In this document: positions 20,012 to 28,477 of the stretch, in pieces
Position numbering within the stretch: position 1 is the first letter of the stretch
Layout of the letters: every line of letters begins with the position of its first letter
Assembly (NCBI GenBank): GCA_004011035.1
Contig: CP025734.1
Span: 2,378,001-2,442,000, forward strand
Length of the DNA stretch: 64,000 bases
Reading direction: 5' to 3'
Source of the DNA: Bdellovibrio sp. qaytius
Lineage (GTDB): Bacteria > Bdellovibrionota > Bdellovibrionia > Bdellovibrionales > Bdellovibrionaceae
Position numbers and translations under genes: made by a program
Notes under the pieces: model-generated
What the model was told of the DNA's origin: nothing
Database searches by the model: none
Seen by the model: the letters and a program-made list of their open reading frames with translations, nothing else

Positions 20012-20136
20012 ATTTTTTCTTTCAAGAATCGTATCCCGCTGGACCTTTAAAACAAGCAGAAATTAAAAAAATAATTAAACTAACGCAGCTGGACTTTGGT
20101 TGAGGTCGCAAGTTTAGCGCGAAACACTCTATATAT

Positions 20137-20892
20137 ATGTCTTACTTGCACGTTCTTATTTTATCATTCGTCGAAGGCCTTACAGAATTTTTACCGGTTA
20201 GCTCAACGGGCCATCTTATATTAACTTCTCATTTCTTAGGATTAACTTCTGACGATTTTTTAAAAGCGTTTCAAGTGATCATTCAATTCGGCGCCATCAT
20301 GGCCGTCGTTGTGATGTACTTTAAAAAATTTACGACGATCGATTTAAATTTTTATAAAAAAATTGCGTTCGGTACTTTACCAATTCTTATCACCGGATTT
20401 ATTTTAAAAAACAAAATCGATCAATGGTTAGATAGCACGGCAATCGTTGCGTGGTCTTTAGTGATCGGCGGTATTATATTTGTGATCGCCGATTTAATTA
20501 TTAAACCCACAAAAGGTAAAGACGATATCTCAATACCCGATTCAATCAAGATCGGACTGCTTCAATGTATCGCTTTAATTCCAGGAGTTTCTCGTTCGGG
20601 GGCTACAATTCTTGGAGCTCAGGTTTTAAAATATGAGAAAACACAAGCCGCTGAGTTTTCATTTTTCTTAGCTGTCCCTGCCTTAACTGCCGCGACTTTA
20701 TATAAAACATATAAAATTCGTCATATCATCGATGCCAGCAATGCGCCGCAATTAGCTCTGGGTATTTTACTTTCATTTATCTTTGCGTGGATTGCGATCA
20801 AAGGATTTATCGCTTTTGTATCAAAGCATGGATTTAAATGGTTTGGTTTTTACCGAATAATTCTTGGAGTGATGGTGCTAATTTATGGGTAA
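20137..20892 (+). CDS. uppP: Undecaprenyl-diphosphatase UppP (BacA)
   Basis: 251 residues, an inner-membrane enzyme that dephosphorylates undecaprenyl pyrophosphate to recycle the lipid carrier of peptidoglycan synthesis. Family signatures are intact: EGLTEFLPVSSTGHL near the N-terminus and PGVSRSGATILGA near residue 155. Several hydrophobic helices follow and the length is normal. No Shine-Dalgarno sequence precedes the ATG; instead TATATAT abuts it, so the message may be leaderless or the start slightly different. The end overlaps the next gene by 8 bases, so the two form an operon. Confidence 0.95.
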   Translation: MSYLHVLILSFVEGLTEFLPVSSTGHLILTSHFLGLTSDDFLKAFQVIIQFGAIMAVVVMYFKKFTTIDLNFYKKIAFGTLPILITGFILKNKIDQWLDSTAIVAWSLVIGGIIFVIADLIIKPTKGKDDISIPDSIKIGLLQCIALIPGVSRSGATILGAQVLKYEKTQAAEFSFFLAVPALTAATLYKTYKIRHIIDASNAPQLALGILLSFIFAWIAIKGFIAFVSKHGFKWFGFYRIILGVMVLIYG

Positions 20893-22018
20893 TGAAATGT
20901 TACAAAATTCGGCGAGCTTTATCTCTACAGAAACACAAGAATTCTTAAACGCGCAAATCATCGCCATGCAAAACTGGAAATGGATCGCTCTTGCCGCGTC
21001 TATTTTTTTAGTTTTACTGATTAACAAATTTGCGCGCATTTTATTGTTCAAATTAAAACGCCGCATGCACATTGCTGATGAACGCACGTTTTTTTCATAC
21101 TTTATGCAGCAAAATGTTGAAAAAGGTTTAAGCTGGATTTTTTCAGCCATTATCGGCATGGCTTTAGTTGAAAATTTGGCGTTACCCACAAATTTTGAGA
21201 AGTATTTATTATTACTTTTAAAAGTAACTCTTGGAATTCATCTTTTACGCCTAGCTTACTTTGCTGCTGATGCTTCTGGATTACTAATCGATCACTGGGC
21301 CCACAAAAAACAATCGCAAATTGGTGATCAGTTAGCTCCACTGGCGACAAAAACTTTAAAAGCCTTAGTGATCATCATCGGATCACTTGTGATTTTACAA
21401 AACTTCGGTGTGAATGTAACAGCAATCTTAGCCGGTCTTGGTTTAGGGGGCGTGGCTTTAGCTTTCGCAGCTCAAGACACAGTTTCAAATTTCTTTGGCA
21501 CAATCACAATTTTATTAGATTCACCTTTTCGCGTGGGCGATCACGTAAAAATTATTGATGTTGAAGGCACTATCGAAGAAGTGGGCTTTCGTTCAACACG
21601 TATCAGATCATTATCAAACTCAGTTGTAACAGTACCTAATTCAGTTGTGGCTAAAGAAAAGATCGACAACATCACTGAGCGTCGTGGCATCTGCCGCTTT
21701 AGACATGTATTAGGATTCACATATGCAGCCACACCTGAACAGATTGAAAGCTTTTGCGAACAATTGCGCTATCACTTAAAACAAGATCCACGCGTGAATC
21801 AAGATCGCATCGTGGTTCAGTTTAATGAATTAGCTGAAAGTTCACAGAATATTTTAGTTAATTTTCATTTCTTGGTTCAACCTCATGAATCCGAGGCCCA
21901 AATTTTACAGAAGTATTTATTAGATATGGTGAAGGTATCGCAAGGCTCTAAGTTAGAGTTCGCATTTCCAACACGCACTTTAATTATGGAATCTTCAGGT
22001 CAACAACAGCTATCGTAA
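20885..22018 (+). CDS. MscS-family mechanosensitive channel
   Basis: 377 residues. The N-terminal third has three or four predicted membrane helices. The MscS core then follows: a pore helix rich in Gly/Ala (ILAGLGLGGVALAFAAQD, about residues 178-195), the beta domain (DSPFRVGDHVKIIDVEGTIEEVGFRSTRIR) and a C-terminal alpha/beta domain. Such channels release solutes on osmotic downshock. The start overlaps uppP by 8 bases; an alternative ATG lies four codons downstream. The last 9 bases overlap the convergent PilZ gene. Physiological trigger and oligomeric state are not shown by the sequence. Confidence 0.9.
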   Translation: MGNEMLQNSASFISTETQEFLNAQIIAMQNWKWIALAASIFLVLLINKFARILLFKLKRRMHIADERTFFSYFMQQNVEKGLSWIFSAIIGMALVENLALPTNFEKYLLLLLKVTLGIHLLRLAYFAADASGLLIDHWAHKKQSQIGDQLAPLATKTLKALVIIIGSLVILQNFGVNVTAILAGLGLGGVALAFAAQDTVSNFFGTITILLDSPFRVGDHVKIIDVEGTIEEVGFRSTRIRSLSNSVVTVPNSVVAKEKIDNITERRGICRFRHVLGFTYAATPEQIESFCEQLRYHLKQDPRVNQDRIVVQFNELAESSQNILVNFHFLVQPHESEAQILQKYLLDMVKVSQGSKLEFAFPTRTLIMESSGQQQLS

Positions 22019-22585
22019 GCTGTCTAACCAATCACGAAAGCGCATAAATTGTGGATCTGATTCTTCAGACATCACTTGAACGCGCTTTTTTTCTTTTTGA
22101 TCTTCAACTAATGAACACATCACCGAATAGGTGTTCGTGCCATCTGTGACTCGAACGATAAAATAACCAGAAACCCAATCAGGGATAATTTCATTAAAGT
22201 GAATTCCACCCTCTGATAAATCGATTGTCGTTGCATTAAAGTTCTGCGTTTGACCAAGAATCGTCGCCGGAAATTCTTTTTCAATGCGATCATGTAAACG
22301 TGGGTGCATCACTTTTTTAGATTTAACGACGAAATAATCAGTATCAGTGCTTTCAGAAGCCGCATCCGAACTTAACGCCGGATACCCCTCTTCAAACTTA
22401 CCGACCGGAGCATAAAGCTGCGGAAATTCTTCACGCGACAGTCTATGCCACTCGGTTGAATGCTGCCTACAGACCTTTACAAGCTTTATTTCGTTAGATG
22501 ATAACGTGTTAATCATTAACTGAATTTCTCGTTCAGTTAATGAGTATAACGTCCACCCTTTTAAAGAATTATGTATAGCCCACAT
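22010..22585 (-). CDS. PilZ-domain c-di-GMP-binding protein
   Basis: 191 residues, cytoplasmic, with no signal or membrane segment. The C-terminal half (about 95-185) is a PilZ domain with both c-di-GMP contact motifs: RLHDR (RxxxR) and DLSEGG (DxSxxG). The first ~70 residues, Trp- and Leu-containing (MWAIHNSLKGWTLYSL), resemble nothing I can name. AGGGGAG lies 8 bases before the ATG. The gene lies 22 bases downstream of the coiled-coil gene on the same strand and may be co-transcribed with it. Its end overlaps mscS tail to tail. The effector target is unknown. Confidence 0.85.
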   Translation of the reverse strand: MWAIHNSLKGWTLYSLTEREIQLMINTLSSNEIKLVKVCRQHSTEWHRLSREEFPQLYAPVGKFEEGYPALSSDAASESTDTDYFVVKSKKVMHPRLHDRIEKEFPATILGQTQNFNATTIDLSEGGIHFNEIIPDWVSGYFIVRVTDGTNTYSVMCSLVEDQKEKKRVQVMSEESDPQFMRFRDWLDSLR

Positions 22586-22607
22586 AGGTGCACTCCCCTA
22601 TTAGTAA

Positions 22608-23852
22608 TTATTGTTTTTTCTTTTTCTTAACAGGAGCTGTTGGCGCACCTTTAGAAGCATCATAACCTACAGTTTCGGCTTTGATTTTCTCAGCTTCTAA
22701 TTTCATTTTTTCAGCTTCAGCATTGGCTTTTTCTGTTTCAGATTTAACTTTGTTTTCTTCAGCTTGGGCTTTGTACTTTTCAACAGCTGCAGCTAAAGCT
22801 TCACGTTCAGCTTTGTTTTTCTCAGTGTCTTTTCTCATTTGCTCCATGTCAGCTTCATGTTTTTTGATTTCAGCCTCTAACAGCGCTTGAGATTTTTTAA
22901 GTTGGTTTGATTCAGTGTTAAACTGAGCCGTGTCTTTAGCATAAGTGGCTTTAGTTTTTTCTAATTCAGCACGAGATTTTAAAGATTGCTCTTTTAATTT
23001 CTCTTCTTCTTTACGAACAGCTGCAAACTTTTCTTTTTCTTCGTTTAATTTAGTTTGAGTTTCGTTTTTTTCAGTATCAGCTTTTTTAACTTCTTCTTTT
23101 AAACGATCAACACTTGTTTGAGCCGCATCGATTAAAGATTTGTGTTTGGCCGTTTCAGCTTCGTTTTTCTTTTTTTCAGCTTCAGAGCGAGATTTTTCTT
23201 GCGTTAATTTAGCTTCATTCATTTTCAATTCAGCTTGAGCTTTTTGCGCTTGCGCCTGAGCTTTAACTAAATTTTGCTGTAACGTGCGTTGTTCGTTTTG
23301 CTGTTCAGATGTTTCTTTAATCGTTTTAGCTAACTCTTCTTGAGACTTTAAAGTTTCTTTTTCAGTGTCTTTCCAAGTTTTTTCAGCATCACGTGACGCT
23401 GTTTGAGCGACTTTAGTTTTTTCTTTTGAATCAGCAGATTGCTTTTTTAAAGCTTCAATTTTTTCGTTGAATGATTTAGTTCTAGCTTCGAAATCTACTT
23501 TTTGCTTTTCAGAAATAGCCTGCTGTTTTTCAGCTTCAGACATTTCTAATTTTAATTGCGCCATTTCTTTTTCATACTGCGCCGACATTTTTTTAGATTC
23601 AGCTTCAGCACCACGAGCTTTTTCTAAAGCTTTTTTAGCTTCGCTCACCGTCTGATCATGCTTTTTCTTTTCTTCTTCTAAGCGTTTTTTAGTATCACCT
23701 GCCGTTGTTTTTGCTTCTGCGGCATCACCAATAGCTTCTTCAGCTTGAATTTGTGTGTCAGTTGCATCTGCGGCGTGAGCACTTTGAATACGAATACCTT
23801 GAAATAAAAAAACAATTGAAATTAAAACAACAATCTTTTGCATCGAGAACAT
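22608..23852 (-). CDS. Exported long coiled-coil protein
   Basis: 414 residues. An N-terminal signal peptide (VVLISIVFLFQGIRIQSAHA) is followed by nearly continuous alpha-helical coiled coil from about 40 to 390. That region is made of Lys/Glu/Ala/Gln (KKRLEEEKKKHDQT, EAEKMKLEAEKIKAE). The last residues are basic (KKKKKQ). AAGGGG sits 7 bases before ATG 23852; an alternative ATG is three codons in. No enzymatic domain is visible. Length and composition suggest a periplasmic spacer or scaffold rod, but low-complexity coiled coils cannot be assigned by eye. It lies upstream of the PilZ gene on the same strand. Confidence 0.75.
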   Translation of the reverse strand: MFSMQKIVVLISIVFLFQGIRIQSAHAADATDTQIQAEEAIGDAAEAKTTAGDTKKRLEEEKKKHDQTVSEAKKALEKARGAEAESKKMSAQYEKEMAQLKLEMSEAEKQQAISEKQKVDFEARTKSFNEKIEALKKQSADSKEKTKVAQTASRDAEKTWKDTEKETLKSQEELAKTIKETSEQQNEQRTLQQNLVKAQAQAQKAQAELKMNEAKLTQEKSRSEAEKKKNEAETAKHKSLIDAAQTSVDRLKEEVKKADTEKNETQTKLNEEKEKFAAVRKEEEKLKEQSLKSRAELEKTKATYAKDTAQFNTESNQLKKSQALLEAEIKKHEADMEQMRKDTEKNKAEREALAAAVEKYKAQAEENKVKSETEKANAEAEKMKLEAEKIKAETVGYDASKGAPTAPVKKKKKQ

Positions 23853-23967
23853 ATTATAACCCCTTTAAAACTCTGTGAATTTATCTATTCATAATAGCTT
23901 TGGTTACTGAGATTTAATACTTCTTGATTTGAATTATTCACTTAAGTCTAGATTGAAAACTGAAACA

Positions 23968-24831
23968 TTATGTTTCTATATTCTGTTCAGTGGTTAGATC
24001 TTGTTTTAAAATAACATCGCGAGTGAATTCGTAACTGAAAAGTAAGGTCAGAGCGGTATAATAAACCCAAACAAGTAAAACAATCAGCGACCCCGCCGCA
24101 CCGTATGAGGACTCAAGTCCTGCTCGTCCTAAATACAAACCGATCAACTTCTTACCCACAAGATAAAAGATCGTGCTCATCACGCCCGATATAATACAAC
24201 TTTTCCAAGTGGCTCTATCGGTGGGTACAAAGCGGTAAATGGCCGAAAACACCAAAGCAAAAACAGAAAAGTTAACTGCAAAAGAAACAAAGCCCCAGAA
24301 AGCGCCCATGCCATCAGGATAAAAAATCGCAATGACCATCGTAAAAACTAACGAGGCCACTGATAAAAATGAAAAACCAAACACTAAGCCCATTGAAAAT
24401 AAGCGGCCCTTTACAAAAAGCCATAAGCCACTAGCCTCTTTTGTAAAGGCATGTTCATTAATTTTATCGAGAGCAATTTTTAAATTAGAAAATATAGCCG
24501 AAGCCGAAATCGCTAACACACTCACCCCAATAACGCCCGACATTCCTGATAACTTCGGATGCTTATCTGCATTTTCAATCATCGCCAAAATAGTATCAGC
24601 AATTTTATCTCCGACAGCCACTGTTAAGCCTTCATAAATATTTTGCTGCAGATCAGGTGATAACAACGACGCAAACGATAAAATAATTAATAGAAACGGC
24701 GCTAAGGCTAAAGCCGTTGTATAGGCCAATGAACTGGCCATGACAAAAATATCATGTTTATTGGCGTTCGATACGGCATTTAAAAACCGATGCCTAAACT
24801 CAGCGAACGGCATTTTTCTAATTAACTGCAT
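23968..24831 (-). CDS. YihY/BrkB-family inner-membrane protein
   Basis: 287 residues from ATG 24831; an upstream TTG at 24861 would add ten residues, and neither has a clear ribosome site. The family pattern is clear: MASSLAYTTALALAPFLLIILSF near the N-terminus, SGVIGVSVLAISASAIFSNLKIALDKI in the middle, and SSYGAAGSLIVLLVWVYYT in the last membrane helices, with about six membrane segments in all. This UPF0761 family was once annotated as ribonuclease BN; its biochemical role is unsettled. It stands alone, with neighbours more than 100 bases away. Confidence 0.88.
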   Translation of the reverse strand: MQLIRKMPFAEFRHRFLNAVSNANKHDIFVMASSLAYTTALALAPFLLIILSFASLLSPDLQQNIYEGLTVAVGDKIADTILAMIENADKHPKLSGMSGVIGVSVLAISASAIFSNLKIALDKINEHAFTKEASGLWLFVKGRLFSMGLVFGFSFLSVASLVFTMVIAIFYPDGMGAFWGFVSFAVNFSVFALVFSAIYRFVPTDRATWKSCIISGVMSTIFYLVGKKLIGLYLGRAGLESSYGAAGSLIVLLVWVYYTALTLLFSYEFTRDVILKQDLTTEQNIET

Positions 24832-25003
24832 AATCAAACTAACGAGCAAACTAAGAACCAAGTTTAAATTTAATAAACATCAATTTAAACAAACTGTTAG
24901 CCCTTTTTCGCCTACCTGTTAAATCACTAACAGCCTAATTGCCTCAAATCATCTATAGCTTGTTTGCTAATGGCAAATAAGTTGCTTTATAAATTCACGT
25001 AAA

Positions 25004-26164
25004 ATGAAAAAACATGCCCTTATTTTTATTTTAAGCTTATTCGCAACCCTTCAGCTTTTAGCCGCCGAGGCGTTTACCTTTGGCGCTGAATGGGAATTCT
25101 CGCACCCCTCTATCCAAAGCGAATGGGAAAACGGCGGCCAAATTGAAGCCGCAAAAGCCAAATTACTTTACGTCGAAAACATCAGAGAGATCTGCGCTAC
25201 AGTGGGCTGCACCGTTGACATGGAGTATGGCAAATGGGGCAGCATGCAAGATCACACTCAAGCCGCCGATTACAAAGTGACTTTCGCAGATGGTTGGTGG
25301 TTTAAAATTTCTCATGACCCTGAATGCGTTGAAATCACAACTAAACCATCCACTATCGAAGAATTAAAAAGTCGCGCTAAACTGATCAATGAAGTTGTTT
25401 TTAAATCAGGTAAAAAATTAGGCTTTACCGTTCCTGAAAATGACAACGCTCATTTTAATATCGGATTTATGCGCGCCTTTAACAACAATGGCGATCTCTT
25501 TTTAAGATTTTTTACTGACTATCATAATCGGCCAGAATTAGCTCTAGGAGCCATTGGCCACGATATTTACAATGGCCCGCCGCTTTCAATTATGCACCAA
25601 GAAATGCGCGCGGCGCTCTCGAAAATCGTACTTGAACACAATGCAAATCCGCAACTTACGGCCAAACAACTGGCTGTGACGATTGAAAAGAATGTTTATC
25701 TACAGACTTACCAAAATACTTGGTCAAAACCCCGCCACTACCAAATGATTGGTTTAAAATACATGAGCAGTGTGATGTTAGAACAACTTGAACAAGAAGA
25801 TCGCCCCTTTGAGCTTCGCGCGATCTGGGCGCAAAAAAATGTTGAGCAATTTATTTTATTAGGTGAACTGTTTGAAGCGCGCATCAATTATTTAAAAACT
25901 CAATCGGGTCCGATCAGCTACACTGAAAGCCAGACATTCATTGCTTCAAAAATCGATTTAGCTGCCAGCTTTTATAATTACGTCACAGAATCAGGTCTTG
26001 ATTACGAAAAATTCAAAGCCCTTCTACCTGCAGATCTTCAAGCGCTAGACTCTCGACGCGTAGAAGCTCGAGCGCAAAAAATGAGTCGCGATCTTAATCT
26101 TAAAATCAAAGGTCAAAACGACCACATAAACTCAAGAAGCTGTTCGGCTTTATTCGCTGGCTAG
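25004..26164 (+). CDS. Secreted protein with amidoligase/glutamine-synthetase-like motifs
   Basis: 386 residues. Residues 1-21 form a signal peptide (MKKHALIFILSLFATLQLLA). The mature part has the spacing of carboxylate-amine ligases: FGAEWEF at 26-32 (two acidic metal-ligand candidates), VEITTKP at 109-115, HFNIGF at 150-155 and ELRAI at 270-274. These resemble putative amidoligase / glutamine-synthetase-fold families, which need ATP. An exported member is therefore odd: it could be inactive, work in prey cytoplasm, or be a different fold with similar motifs. The gene is monocistronic with a strong terminator after it. No Shine-Dalgarno sequence is evident. Fold assignment is tentative. Confidence 0.6.
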   Translation: MKKHALIFILSLFATLQLLAAEAFTFGAEWEFSHPSIQSEWENGGQIEAAKAKLLYVENIREICATVGCTVDMEYGKWGSMQDHTQAADYKVTFADGWWFKISHDPECVEITTKPSTIEELKSRAKLINEVVFKSGKKLGFTVPENDNAHFNIGFMRAFNNNGDLFLRFFTDYHNRPELALGAIGHDIYNGPPLSIMHQEMRAALSKIVLEHNANPQLTAKQLAVTIEKNVYLQTYQNTWSKPRHYQMIGLKYMSSVMLEQLEQEDRPFELRAIWAQKNVEQFILLGELFEARINYLKTQSGPISYTESQTFIASKIDLAASFYNYVTESGLDYEKFKALLPADLQALDSRRVEARAQKMSRDLNLKIKGQNDHINSRSCSALFAG

Positions 26165-26261
26165 CCATCTACGTCACTGTAAAGTGGTTTTACACCTCAA
26201 ATCGCATAAATTGCTTTAAAACCTGGTCATACATTTGCTTTATAAAGAAGTACCCCCCCAT

Positions 26262-26303
26262 GGCGGCTAGGCATCCCCCCCCCTTCCTGGCCGTCTTTTT
26301 TTT
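26262..26303 (+). terminator. Rho-independent terminator with a poly-C loop
   Basis: Stem GGCGGCTAGG (26262-26271) pairs with CCTGGCCGTC (26286-26295), including two G-U pairs. The loop is CAT, nine C and TT, and eight T follow. A second run of seven C lies just upstream (26253-26259). It ends the preceding secreted-protein gene. The C-tracts are unusual in this AT-rich DNA. Confidence 0.8.
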
Positions 26304-26345
26304 CTTCTCTTTATCTTCACGCAAAAAAAATGGTTAAATTAAAAG

Positions 26346-27038
26346 ATGCGATCTGCAGTGCTCGTTCTTTTTTTATTATTCACAACGCAAACTCAGGCTG
26401 AAGTTTCAAAGCCTTTTATTCTTGTGATTGACCCTGGCCATGGCGGAATCGATGTCGGCGCCATTCGCGGAATTTTCAAAGAATCAGATATCACTCTTAA
26501 AGTCGCACAAAAAATGCAGAACCTTATTCAAAGCGATCTTAATCAAAACATCGAAGTGATTTTAACTCGTGAAACAAACAAAAGTTTAACTTTAGAAAAT
26601 CGTGTCAAAGTGGCCGAAGCCCGCAACGCGAATTTATTTATCAGTCTGCATGCGAACTCTTCACAAGCCAGTTACGTCAGCGGCATGGAGTTCTATTTTA
26701 AAAAAGGCGTCTACGATATAAAAATGCCTGCAATTGAAGCCTCAACAGCCGTGAAAAAAATTGTTGGAGACCTTACAAGCTTTGGCCAAACCAGACAGAG
26801 TCTTAAGTTTAATCAAATTTTGCAAACCCAAGTTAAAGCTTTGGGCTCAGACTCTAAAACCGTGATCAAGCGCGCTCCCTTTTTTGTGATCGAGAAAACA
26901 TCAATGCCATCGGCTTTGATCGAAATCGGTTACATTTCGAATATAAGCGAAGCTAAACTGCTTCTCACCGACGAGCGTCAACAAGAGATTGCTGAAACGA
27001 TCGTCAAATCAATTTACGCTTATAAAAATTCGCTCTAG
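26346..27038 (+). CDS. N-acetylmuramoyl-L-alanine amidase (AmiC type, Amidase_3)
   Basis: 230 residues: a signal peptide (~19 residues, ending QTQA) and one zinc amidase domain that cuts the lactyl-amide bond between MurNAc and the stem peptide. Motifs with expected zinc ligands and catalytic Glu are intact: VIDPGHGGIDVGA (His), FKESDITL (Glu), FISLHANSS (His) and PSALIEIGYISN (Glu). No AMIN or SPOR targeting domain is present, so this is the minimal form. No convincing Shine-Dalgarno sequence. It may serve cell separation or prey-wall remodelling; the sequence does not decide. Confidence 0.93.
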   Translation: MRSAVLVLFLLFTTQTQAEVSKPFILVIDPGHGGIDVGAIRGIFKESDITLKVAQKMQNLIQSDLNQNIEVILTRETNKSLTLENRVKVAEARNANLFISLHANSSQASYVSGMEFYFKKGVYDIKMPAIEASTAVKKIVGDLTSFGQTRQSLKFNQILQTQVKALGSDSKTVIKRAPFFVIEKTSMPSALIEIGYISNISEAKLLLTDERQQEIAETIVKSIYAYKNSL

Positions 27039-27080
27039 TATCGCTTTACTTTCACTCGTGAATTTAGTGTTATACTAAGC

Positions 27081-27848
27081 ATGACAAATCCATCACAACA
27101 CTTCGTTCGCGCCGATAAACGTCTTCATAATCAACTTCGTCAAATCAAGATCACACCGCACGTGTCTGATTACGCCGAAGGTTCAGCCTTAGTTGAATTC
27201 GGAAACACACGCGTACTTTGCACGGTCAGTTACGAAGCCAAAGCGCCAAATTGGTTAGTGGGCACAGGTTCTGGTTGGGTCACTGCTGAATACGGCATGT
27301 TACCACGCTCAACTCACACACGTATGAAACGCGAAAAAACTGCAAGTGGTGGACGCACTCAAGAAATTTCTAGATTAGTGGGCCGCTCACTTCGCGCCGC
27401 TGTTGAATTAAAAAACTTAGGTGAAAAACAATTGATCATCGATTGCGATGTGATCAACGCCGATGGCGGAACTCGCACAGCGGCAGTCACTGGTGGTTTC
27501 GTGGCCCTTGCATTGGCTTGTAAAAAATTACAAGCGCTTGGCGAAATTAAAGCGAATCCAATTAAATGTTACGTCGCTGCCATTTCTGTGGGTTTATTTG
27601 AAGACGATAAAAATAATTTGATTCCTATTTTAGATTTAAATTACGACGAAGATTCTGATATCGGTACAGACATGAATTTTGTGATGACTGATAAAAATGA
27701 ATTCGTCGAAGTGCAGGGCACGGCTGAAGAAGGCACTTTCTCACGTCAACAATTGTTCGACATGATGACAATCGCTGAACACGGCTGCAAAGAATTATTT
27801 CAATACCAACAAAAAATTATCGGCGAATATTTTCCGCTTAAAGGTTAG
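27081..27848 (+). CDS. rph: Ribonuclease PH
   Basis: 255 residues, slightly longer than the usual ~240. It is a phosphorolytic 3'-5' exoribonuclease that trims tRNA 3' ends. Family signatures: FVRADKRLHNQLR near the N-terminus, GWVTAEYGMLPRSTHTR, GRTQEISRLVGRSLRA and DCDVINADGGTRTAAVTGGF. It heads a compact plus-strand run (rph-rdgB-prs); the pairing of rph with rdgB is common in bacteria. TATACT lies 4 bases before the ATG and no ribosome site is seen, so a short or leaderless message is possible. Confidence 0.97.
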   Translation: MTNPSQHFVRADKRLHNQLRQIKITPHVSDYAEGSALVEFGNTRVLCTVSYEAKAPNWLVGTGSGWVTAEYGMLPRSTHTRMKREKTASGGRTQEISRLVGRSLRAAVELKNLGEKQLIIDCDVINADGGTRTAAVTGGFVALALACKKLQALGEIKANPIKCYVAAISVGLFEDDKNNLIPILDLNYDEDSDIGTDMNFVMTDKNEFVEVQGTAEEGTFSRQQLFDMMTIAEHGCKELFQYQQKIIGEYFPLKG

Positions 27849-27855
27849 GTCGTAG

Positions 27856-28452
27856 ATGGAACTTTGGATCGCCACAGGCAATAAAGGTAAACTTGAAGAA
27901 TACAAAATGGCTCTGCGCTCATTGCCAGAAATTCAACTTTTTCATCAAGGCGAAATCAAAGGTTTCTCTCCCCGCCCAGAAGATGGCGCTACGTTTTTAG
28001 ATAATGCGCGCATCAAAGCAAAAACTTTAAAAGCCATCAAACCAAACGCGTATGTGTTAGGTGAAGACGCTGGCTTAGAAGTTCACGGATTAAATAATCT
28101 TCCAGGTGTTCACTCAGCACGTTACGCCGGGGCCAATGCCGCTGATTCAGAAAACGTCGCTAAACTTTTAAAGATGATGCAAATTAGAAATATTTCTCCA
28201 CGCACTGCAAATTTCAAATGCGTAACTGTGGTTTTAACTCCTGACAATCAAGAGTGGATTTTTGAAGGTAAGCTGAATGGCTCGATCACTTCAAAAGCCA
28301 CAGGCCAGATGGGCTTTGGTTACGATCCAGTATTTGTTCCTGAAAATGAAACTAAAACTCTCGCAGAATTGGGTCCCGGTTATAAGATCCAGCACTCGCA
28401 CAGAGCTCAAGCGCTTAATCAATTTTTAGAAAAGTTGAAAGCAACAACGTAA
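27856..28452 (+). CDS. rdgB: dITP/XTP pyrophosphatase (Ham1/RdgB)
   Basis: 198 residues, the usual size. It hydrolyses non-canonical purine triphosphates (dITP, XTP) to monophosphates, keeping deaminated bases out of nucleic acids. The N-terminal nucleotide motif (LWIATGNKGKLEEYK), the central GEDAGLEVHGLNNLPGVHSARYAG and the GQMGFGYDPVF motif are all present. It starts 7 bases after rph, with AGG upstream of the ATG, so the two are co-transcribed. Confidence 0.96.
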   Translation: MELWIATGNKGKLEEYKMALRSLPEIQLFHQGEIKGFSPRPEDGATFLDNARIKAKTLKAIKPNAYVLGEDAGLEVHGLNNLPGVHSARYAGANAADSENVAKLLKMMQIRNISPRTANFKCVTVVLTPDNQEWIFEGKLNGSITSKATGQMGFGYDPVFVPENETKTLAELGPGYKIQHSHRAQALNQFLEKLKATT

Positions 28453-28477
28453 ACTGCAAACAGTCATAGGGGGATTA

